Source: a bacterium
GTDB lineage: Bacteria; Patescibacteriota; Patescibacteriia; CAIQCM01
DNA length: 8,954 nt
Direction of reading: 5' to 3'
Assembly (NCBI GenBank): GCA_023246535.1
Contig: JAHFIF010000045.1
Span: forward strand, 1-8,954
The position numbers and the translations under genes were made by a program. Shown one piece after another: positions 5,000 to 8,954 of the stretch (position 1 is its first letter; the number at the start of each line of letters is the position of its first letter). The notes beneath the pieces were generated by a model. The model was given only the letters and a program-made list of their open reading frames with translations. It did not search any database and had not been told where the DNA came from.

Positions 5000-5035
5000 G
5001 GGGCACGAAGCGAAAGCTATCGGCCCCGTTTTTTT
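5000..5035 (+). terminator. Terminator of RNA B with a GAAA tetraloop
   Basis: The stem runs GGGGC (5000-5004) with GCCCC (5023-5027), then CGA/TCG and GC/GC, capped by GAAA (5012-5015), followed by GT7. Confidence 0.9.
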
Positions 5036-5066
5036 ATATATTTAACCCATTTTAGGCCCGTGCCTA

Positions 5067-5095
5067 TTGACAAATTTCTCATTTTGTGATAGATT
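5067..5095 (+). promoter_or_regulatory. Strong extended -10 promoter for RNA C
   Basis: TTGACA (5067-5072), a 17-nt spacer and TAGATT (5090-5095) with the TGA extension. It is the same design and the same 14-base core as the promoter of RNA B. Confidence 0.85.
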
Positions 5096-5101
5096 AACCC
5101 T

Positions 5102-5530
5102 TGTACCTGCAGCAATGTTCGTTCGTGAAAAAGCGCTCGCTATAAACGCGAGCTCGCCGACGGCCCGGATCAATCCGATCCATTTGGGGGTCATAGCCGC
5201 CGGTCAGATAGACACGGGAATTGCCCTATCGGCATCCCTGGTCTGCGAAAGACCTCCTACCAACGCCCGCGCGCTTTGCGCCGGCATTCTGAAGGGCCTT
5301 CGTTCAACGGGCCCGCATCAAGCCCATGCCCGGGCATCCAGGAGAATAACGACCTAAAGGCGCCGGTCACGCCATTCCGTCATAACGAATCCCGTTGCGG
5401 AATAAAAAGCACAAAAACAACAACACGCGCTCCCATGCGGGAAGATGGTCGGTGAGTGGTGATCCATCTCAAAAAACATTTAAATCGTCCGCGAACCCAG
5501 GGTGCCACTCCCCTGGGTTTCTTCTTTTTT
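5102..5530 (+). ncRNA. Candidate structured RNA C (about 430 nt), family unknown
   Basis: The strong promoter, many local helices and a terminator define a long non-coding unit. Helices include GCTCGC/GCGAGC, GGTCT-GCGAA-AGACC (5240-5254) and the palindrome ATGCCCGGGCAT. The motif CCTAAAGGCGCCGGTCACGC (5353-5372) follows, then ATTCCG/CGGAAT (5374-5379 with 5398-5403) enclosing AACG/CGTT. An A-rich linker (5401-5422) comes before AGATGG/CCATCT near the 3' end. The motif plus hairpin matches RNA A in order. A frame of about 80 codons (ATG at 5115 to 5357) crosses it. That frame lacks a ribosome binding site and uses codons rare in the neighbours (ATA, AGA, AGG, CTA), so I favour RNA. Conserved parts of RNase P RNA and tmRNA are not found. 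Confidence 0.6.
5494..5530 (+). terminator. Terminator of RNA C
   Basis: AACCCAGG (5494-5501) pairs with CCTGGGTT (5512-5519), loop of 10 nt, followed by TTTCTTCTTTTTTT. Confidence 0.88.
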
Positions 5531-5552
5531 TGGCTTCAATCCAGCTTGTGCC

Positions 5553-5581
5553 TTGATTTATTTCCAAAAATCTGCTATAGT
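5553..5581 (+). promoter_or_regulatory. Promoter TTGATT-17-TATAGT for khpA
   Basis: The -35 is at 5553-5558 and a near-consensus -10 at 5576-5581. The predicted start at about 5588 gives a leader of about 86 nt, long for this region. Confidence 0.75.
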
Positions 5582-5644
5582 ATATTCAGCCAGTACTGGT
5601 CAGGTCGAACAGCGCTGGAGAAAATTCATTACTTTCTGAACTAC

Positions 5645-5666
5645 GGGGACTTTCAAAAAAGCCCCC
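5645..5666 (+). promoter_or_regulatory. Leader hairpin next to the khpA ribosome binding site
   Basis: GGGG-a-CTTT (5645-5653) pairs with AAAG-c-CCCC, with one A-C mismatch. It ends directly before AGGA (5667-5670), the likely ribosome binding site of khpA. It may tune translation. Autoregulation by the RNA-binding product is a guess. Confidence 0.4.
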
Positions 5667-5673
5667 AGGAACT

Positions 5674-6000
5674 ATGGAAAATGACCAGCAGTTCGTCGAA
5701 TACGTAGTGAAGGCGATCGTTAATAACCCCAACGATGTCCGCACCGAAAGGACCGTTGATGAACGCGGGGTGCTTATCACCCTCTACATCAACCCCGCAG
5801 ACATGGGTTATGTGATCGGCCGCCAGGGCCAGACCGCGCGCTCGGTAAGAACCTTGCTTCGCATCGTCGGAGCCAAGACCAACGCCCGCGTCAACCTGAA
5901 GATCTACGAACCGGAAGAATCCCGTCGCGCCCACATGTCGGCTCATGCCGACGCCAATGCGGGAGCCGTCGACGAGAATCCGATGGATCTCAAAATCTAG
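5674..6000 (+). CDS. khpA: KH-domain RNA-binding protein KhpA
   Basis: KhpA is a small RNA-binding protein (YlqC family). In other bacteria it works with KhpB and binds many RNAs, including small RNAs and ribosomal RNA. The 108 residues start MENDQQFVEYVVKAIVNNPN. The strand VLITLYINPADMGYVIG leads to the KH loop GRQG (49-52) and the helix QTARSVRTLLRIVGAKTNARV (53-73). The single KH domain covers about residues 5-80. A short tail rich in Ala, His and Asp (81-108) is longer than in many homologues. The ribosome binding site AGGA is 3 nt before the ATG. In many genomes khpA follows rpsP. Here it is separated from rpsP by single genes and candidate RNAs, and it has its own promoter and terminator. 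Confidence 0.93.
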   Translation: MENDQQFVEYVVKAIVNNPNDVRTERTVDERGVLITLYINPADMGYVIGRQGQTARSVRTLLRIVGAKTNARVNLKIYEPEESRRAHMSAHADANAGAVDENPMDLKI

Positions 6001-6006
6001 AAATTT

Positions 6007-6040
6007 AAAAACACTCCTCGCAACAACGGGGAGTGTTTTT
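6007..6040 (+). terminator. Terminator of khpA
   Basis: ACACTCC (6011-6017) pairs with GGAGTGT (6030-6036), extended by a G-U pair and CG/CG around a CAACAA loop. A-tract and T-tract flank it, so it may also work on the other strand. Confidence 0.88.
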
Positions 6041-6046
6041 GATTTT

Positions 6047-6074
6047 AAAAAAGAGGCGCTGGATTCGCCTCTTT
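6047..6074 (-). terminator. Terminator of the leftward pilin operon
   Basis: AAAGAGGCG (6050-6058) pairs with CGCCTCTTT (6066-6074), loop of 7 nt. Read on the minus strand the stem is followed by a T-run (6052-6047). It closes the leftward operon 17 nt after the stop of the last gene and faces the khpA terminator. Confidence 0.82.
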
Positions 6075-6090
6075 CGCTTCGAATGAATGA

Positions 6091-6483
6091 TCAAGCTACC
6101 TCCTGCAGATCGGCGGCGGGCTTCGGCTGGCCGTCGGCCTTGGACTTGGTCATGGTCGTAAACAGCGGACGCAGGGCCGGGGCCAGGCAGTCGACCGATT
6201 TGCCGATCCGGAGTTCGGTCATCGAGATGACCAGATTGGTGCTGTACTTGTGACCCAGGTCAACCTCAGCCTCCCAATAGCCCATGGACGGATCGCCGAT
6301 GCGGCCGTAGCGCCGGACGGGCACCGTCATGAACGCGTCAACGGCCAGGACCTTTCTTCCCAAATAGATCTTTTTCTTGGGGTTGAAACGCAAATACAAA
6401 TCGCTCTCTTGGCGCCCCATGTCGCGCGCGATCATGCCGAGCAATTCCCGGATCGTGCACGAAACTACTTTTGGCATATCCAT
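6091..6483 (-). CDS. Protein of unknown function, 130 aa, last gene after the pilins
   Basis: I do not recognise this protein. The best start is ATG at 6483 (MDMPKVVSCTIREL), 6 nt after AGAGG. The frame stays open further upstream, but those extra residues are unlikely to be coding. A helix (TIRELLGMIARDMGRQ, 10-25) is followed by strands (DLYLRFNPKKKIYLGRKVLAV), a basic turn (VPVRRYGRIGDPS) and a strand pair (YWEAEVDLG, NLVISMTELRIG). A low-complexity tail (KSKADGQPKPAADLQ) ends it. There is no signal peptide or membrane segment. It lies 68 nt after the last pilin gene with no terminator between, so it may be co-transcribed. A TTGACA (6555-6550) overlaps the pilin stop codon but lacks a good -10. 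A role in pilus biology is possible only by position. Confidence 0.8.
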   Translation of the reverse strand: MDMPKVVSCTIRELLGMIARDMGRQESDLYLRFNPKKKIYLGRKVLAVDAFMTVPVRRYGRIGDPSMGYWEAEVDLGHKYSTNLVISMTELRIGKSVDCLAPALRPLFTTMTKSKADGQPKPAADLQEVA

Positions 6484-6551
6484 TTCCCACCTCTTTTCAA
6501 AAAAACAATCGATCAAAACTACCGCCACCGTGCGCGCCTTTGGCAACTTTG

Positions 6552-7127
6552 TCAATACCACCCGCCGGCGCACTGCGTGACGCTCGTGCAAAGGCGAAAA
6601 GTCCGCTGCGGATTATGCGATTCGTAAAAATTGCCGCTTCCCGGCAACGTGCCTTCGGGCGTGCAATAAGCAAGGAGCGCGTAATTGGTGCCATCGGAAA
6701 CGTACAAGTATCCGTTATTAGTCCGATTCCAGCAGCCGCTGTCTTTGCTGTTGGGATTTTTTTTGGCCGTTCCCGGATCGCGGGGCAATTGCGCCATGTA
6801 ACCGCAAGACGTTAAACCCGGTATCCACGACGGCGTGGCCAGGTCGAGGCAATTGGCCGGGCTGGCGTTTAGCGTGTCGACATACGGCCGCTCATTGTAG
6901 CCCGTGCCAATGCCGCCGATGAACAAGCCGCCGGTCGAGGGGTACGATCCAAAATCGTTGTAATAGAGGTCGAGTGCTTTGGCCATTTGCGTCATGTCGC
7001 CCATGCGGCGGGCGTTGCGCGAAGCCATTTGCGCGCTGCTCAGGCTAGTGACCGCGATCGTCGAAAGCAGGCCGATGATGCTGATCACGACCAAAAGTTC
7101 GACGAGAGTAAAGGCGCGTCGGTTCAT
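6552..7127 (-). CDS. Type IV pilin-like / pseudopilin G-like protein, cysteine-rich
   Basis: The 191-residue protein starts MNRRAFTLVELLVVISIIGL, a class III signal. Prepilin peptidase would cut between Ala5 and Phe6, leaving Glu at mature position 5, which is needed for filament assembly. Residues 6-27 form the hydrophobic helix. The stretch RNARRMGDMTQMAKALDLYYNDFGSYPS (about 37-64) matches the type II secretion GspG/pilin pattern (helix, then Y-x-x-x-x-G-x-YP). The rest has six cysteines (93, 108, 132, 155, 180, 186), probably disulfides outside the membrane. Unlike its upstream neighbours it has no LamG domain and may be the main or minor filament subunit. It starts 1 nt after the stop of the preceding gene (TAA-T-ATG), so translation is likely coupled. 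Confidence 0.92.
   Translation of the reverse strand: MNRRAFTLVELLVVISIIGLLSTIAVTSLSSAQMASRNARRMGDMTQMAKALDLYYNDFGSYPSTGGLFIGGIGTGYNERPYVDTLNASPANCLDLATPSWIPGLTSCGYMAQLPRDPGTAKKNPNSKDSGCWNRTNNGYLYVSDGTNYALLAYCTPEGTLPGSGNFYESHNPQRTFRLCTSVTQCAGGWY
7053..7103 (-). repeat. 51-nt direct repeat at pilin gene starts, copy 1
   Basis: This segment encodes the pilin signal helix and is identical, base for base, to 8715-8765. Confidence 0.95.
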
Positions 7128-7128
7128 A

Positions 7129-7995
7129 TTAGCGTTTAACTATTTCGCGGCGATGCGCTGCCAGGCCGTCCGCATACAACCGGCGAATCCGCTCCGACGT
7201 AAACACGTCGCCAAAAACTCGCGGATCGTCGATCAGGCCGCCAAAAGAAAAACCCGCATTGCCGCCCCAACCGCTGCCGTAAGGATACAAGGTGCCGATG
7301 GCCAAAGGGACGTTCGCGTCCCCGTTAACCGGCACCCAAGAAACGACATTGTGCACGGCCGAAACCTTAAGACCGCCATCAACGTAAATATTTATGTTTT
7401 GCGCGGCATCAACGGTGGCCGCAACGAACGACCATCTGCCTGTCGGCACGCTGGCGACGGTCGTGATGCTAAAACCCGTCGCGCCCCTGACCCCCATGGT
7501 TATCTTTCCGTCCGCCCCGTAGCTAAGGACATAATTATACTCGCCCGCTGAATTCCATGGCTTGCTGATCAGGCAGCCGCCGTTATTTTCCGCCGCATCC
7601 GGCTTGATCCAAACCGCCGCGGTCAGGCCGCCGCCCCGATACTTAAAAGGCGTGCCGTCGGCCGCTTGAAGATAATCGTTCCAACCGTCCAAATATATTG
7701 AATATCCTTTGCCGGCCGGCGTATCGGTCGACCACGTCGAACCGTTTATCAAGACCATCCCGCGCCCGTTGCCGGAACTGTCGCCCGCTGCCGTGCCAGA
7801 ACCTTCGTTGAGCAGCCATTCGCCGGCGGCCAGGTCGCCATTGATGCGATCAAGCTGGGCGGCAAATCCGGCCGCCGCCGACAATCGCGCTTTCTCGCGC
7901 GAATTACCGGTTGAAACGATCGCGATCGTCGAAAGCATGCCGATGATGGAGATCACGACCAAAAGTTCGACAAGGGTGAAGGCGCGGCGGCTCAT
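7129..7995 (-). CDS. Type IV pilin-like protein with LamG lectin domain
   Basis: The 288-residue protein starts MSRRAFTLVELLVVISIIGM, with cleavage expected after Ala5 and Glu at mature position 5. The hydrophobic helix is about 6-28, and a charged helix continues to about 55. A concanavalin A-like (LamG/Laminin_G_3) domain follows at about 56-275. Signs are GEWLLNEGSGTAAGDSSGNG (58-77), the strand YSIYLDGWNDYLQ (98-110), LTAAVWIKP (124-132), WSFVAATVD...INIYVDG (188-207) and FGGLIDDPRVFG (251-262), with the usual closing helix RIRRLYADG. Such domains bind glycans or proteins at the cell surface. The ATG overlaps the stop of the upstream gene (ATGA), which suggests coupled translation. Confidence 0.92.
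   Translation of the reverse strand: MSRRAFTLVELLVVISIIGMLSTIAIVSTGNSREKARLSAAAGFAAQLDRINGDLAAGEWLLNEGSGTAAGDSSGNGRGMVLINGSTWSTDTPAGKGYSIYLDGWNDYLQAADGTPFKYRGGGLTAAVWIKPDAAENNGGCLISKPWNSAGEYNYVLSYGADGKITMGVRGATGFSITTVASVPTGRWSFVAATVDAAQNINIYVDGGLKVSAVHNVVSWVPVNGDANVPLAIGTLYPYGSGWGGNAGFSFGGLIDDPRVFGDVFTSERIRRLYADGLAAHRREIVKR
7921..7971 (-). repeat. 51-nt direct repeat at pilin gene starts, copy 2
   Basis: This differs from the other two copies at three positions. The encoded residues change only at Leu to Met; the Ser codon change (AGC to TCC) is silent. Confidence 0.93.
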
Positions 7996-8792
7996 AGCGG
8001 GCGCGTTTCTGCGACTAAACGAGGGTGCGATATCAGACCCGCGGCATAGAGTTTTTCAATCGCCAGCGCTGTCAGCGCCGTGCCGTAAATGCGCACCTGA
8101 TCAATGGACCCGCCGAATTTGAGGGTATTGTCGCTGCCGGTGGCGCCAATATTCCATGTCGCCGAAGAAATGGTGGCCGAATAAGCGGTCTGCGTCACTT
8201 GAAGCGCTCCGTCGACGTATCCGCGCGTCGAAACATCATCACCTGTAACAACCGCAAAATGCCAATTCCCGTCATTATACAGTTTATTTCCGAGCGGGGC
8301 GCAGAAATTATTGGTGCAAACGCGAAGATAACCCGCCAGCGTTTGTATGAAATGATTGCTCGGATCGGCCGACACGATCTTCTGGTCGCCCGCGCTCCCC
8401 GTTTTGAACCAGGCGGTGACGGCAAACGAATTTAAAGTTACCGACATCGCCTTGGATATTCGGATATAATTGGTGGCGCCGTCAAAATTGATCGCGCCGC
8501 CGAAAATTCCGGCGACGTAGGTTGAAGAAGCGACCGTCCCGTTGAGCGTGGCGCTGTTGTTATTGCCCGAGCTGTCAGCGATCGACGTTCCGCTCGTCTC
8601 GTCCAAGTTCCATGCCCCGATCAACTGGTCGCCTTTAGCGCGATAAATGGAACTGTCGTATTGCTGCTGGGCGGCGATCCGCGCTTTTTCACGCGCCGAT
8701 CCCATGCTCGCGATCGCGATCGTCGAAAGCAGGCCGATGATGCTGATCACGACCAAAAGTTCGACAAGAGTGAAGGCGCGGCGGTTATTCAT
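7992..8792 (-). CDS. Type IV pilin-like protein with LamG lectin domain
   Basis: The 266-residue protein starts MNNRRAFTLVELLVVISIIG, with cleavage after Ala6. The hydrophobic helix spans about 7-29, then a charged helix (REKARIAAQQQYDSSIYRAK). A LamG-type beta-sandwich covers about 57-252: GAWNLDETSGTSIADSSGN, INFDGATNYIRI (101-112), FAVTAWFKT (123-131), NWHFAVVTGDD (176-186), RGYVDG (190-195) and SIDQVRIYG (229-237). The end is the helix AIEKLYAAG. Two cysteines (159, 164) may form a small disulfide loop. Its first 51 shared bases are identical to those of the gene at 6552. It overlaps both neighbours by ATGA, so at least three genes are read from one mRNA. Confidence 0.93.
   Translation of the reverse strand: MNNRRAFTLVELLVVISIIGLLSTIAIASMGSAREKARIAAQQQYDSSIYRAKGDQLIGAWNLDETSGTSIADSSGNNNSATLNGTVASSTYVAGIFGGAINFDGATNYIRISKAMSVTLNSFAVTAWFKTGSAGDQKIVSADPSNHFIQTLAGYLRVCTNNFCAPLGNKLYNDGNWHFAVVTGDDVSTRGYVDGALQVTQTAYSATISSATWNIGATGSDNTLKFGGSIDQVRIYGTALTALAIEKLYAAGLISHPRLVAETRPL
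8715..8765 (-). repeat. 51-nt direct repeat at pilin gene starts, copy 3
   Basis: This is identical to 7053-7103. Confidence 0.95.
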
Positions 8793-8954
8793 GGATTGAT
8801 TGCTGCCGCCAGCATTGGCGGATGCGCGGCGCGGCCGGCGAGATAATTTTTCCGAATCGCGGCAGCGGTTAAAGCGCTGCCGTAAAGACGAACGTCATCG
8901 ACCGTTCCTTGAAAAAACTCGTTCCACGCCGATCCAAGCGAGTGGCCGATGGAA
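8789..8954 (-). CDS. C-terminal end of another LamG pilin-like protein, partial
   Basis: An open frame enters from the right edge and stops at TGA (8791-8789), overlapping the ATG of the next gene as ATGA. The 54 visible residues include FFQGTVDDVRLYGSALTAAA and then IRKNYLAGRAAHPP. This is the same ending (VDDVRLYG...helix...LYAAG) as the LamG domains of the two downstream genes. It is therefore most likely the first visible member of the same tandem array. Its signal peptide and start lie outside the window. Confidence 0.85.
   Translation of the reverse strand, partial: SIGHSLGSAWNEFFQGTVDDVRLYGSALTAAAIRKNYLAGRAAHPPMLAAAINP

Larger units (their letters stand above)
4826..5035 (+). ncRNA. 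Candidate structured RNA B (about 210 nt), family unknown
   Basis: It lies between a strong promoter and a strong terminator. Helices seen in order are GGGG/CCCC (4834-4837 with 4846-4849) and a palindrome GCATGAA-C-TTCATGC (4858-4872). An A/G-rich unpaired run with GGAG follows, then GGGAAC (4918-4923) and a second GGGAAC (4936-4941) that both can pair with GTTCCC (4943-4948). A tiny reading frame with a Shine-Dalgarno sequence lies near the end (4969-4986). The 5' ACGGGG (4832-4837) could also pair with the CCCCGT of the terminator. Competing pairings and a mini-frame before a terminator resemble a regulatory leader, but no gene follows the terminator. I do not recognise a known RNA. Confidence 0.6.

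Noticed and set aside
5067..5357. Open frame of 96 codons (80 from the ATG at 5115) across RNA C
   Set aside because: It begins inside the -35 box or at an ATG without a ribosome binding site, uses codons rare in neighbouring genes, resembles no family I know, and ends well before the terminator. A real small protein is not fully excluded.
2011..5530. RNase P RNA, tmRNA, SRP RNA or 6S RNA for the four candidate RNAs
   Set aside because: I looked on both strands for the RNase P GAGGAAAGTCC and ACAGAA-CCGGCTTA segments, a tmRNA T-arm with CCA end and tag frame, and the SRP GGAAGG-AGCAGCC loop. None was found. RNA A has an ACAGAAAG stretch but not the rest. 6S-like long hairpins do not form.
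6484..6591. Longer start for the gene at 6091 (166 residues)
   Set aside because: The extra 36 residues overlap the end of the pilin gene. The ATG at 6483 has a well-placed ribosome binding site.
6976..7560. 190-codon plus-strand frame opposite the pilin genes
   Set aside because: It lies across the boundary of two well-supported minus-strand genes and has no recognisable features.

Overview
The window looks like part of a chromosome from a candidate-phyla-radiation (Patescibacteria) bacterium. No single gene proves this. The points in favour are a tandem set of very short-leader type IV pilin-like genes with LamG domains, a lipid-anchored-looking 'GFAPIIVILL' surface protein with a CGNGxC cysteine tail, a compact malic enzyme, and ribosomal protein S16 translated from a leader of about 11 nt without a Shine-Dalgarno sequence. 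TGA is used as a stop in several genes, so the TGA-recoding Absconditabacteria/Gracilibacteria are unlikely. There is no tRNA, rRNA, CRISPR array, transposase or phage gene.

Left part (1-2271): a partial gene of unknown function at the left edge and a malic enzyme gene both read leftward. A divergent gene for a small protein with a Cys-His-Asp, transglutaminase-like triad reads rightward. The divergent gap carries a TTATCG inverted repeat. A promoter, a closed multi-branched RNA and a terminator (about 2011-2186) follow.

Middle part (2226-6042), all rightward: short single-gene units, each with its own sigma70-type promoter and rho-independent terminator. They are rpsP (S16), a cysteine-rich surface protein, two unrecognised small soluble proteins (95 and 139 aa) and khpA (a KH-domain RNA-binding protein). 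Between them lie 609 nt and 1070 nt without a convincing gene. These gaps are not empty. They hold three more promoter-structured RNA-terminator units (about 3720-4050, 4826-5035, 5102-5530) and a 20-bp perfect inverted repeat spanning 4674-4791. RNAs A (3720-4050) and C (5102-5530) share a near-identical 20-nt motif followed by a hairpin of different sequence, which points to a common RNA family. RNAs B (4826-5035) and C have almost identical extended -10 promoters. I could not match any of the four to RNase P RNA, tmRNA, SRP RNA or 6S RNA, so they are the best candidates here for something undescribed.

Right part (6047-8954), all leftward: an operon of at least four type IV pilin-like genes. 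Neighbouring genes overlap by ATGA or sit 1 nt apart. The first three in the direction of transcription carry LamG-type lectin domains, and the last is a cysteine-rich pseudopilin G-like protein. A 130-aa protein of unknown function follows, then a terminator. The start of each pilin gene is a nearly identical DNA repeat (51 nt identical between two copies). The pilins presumably form or decorate a surface filament with varied sugar-binding tips.
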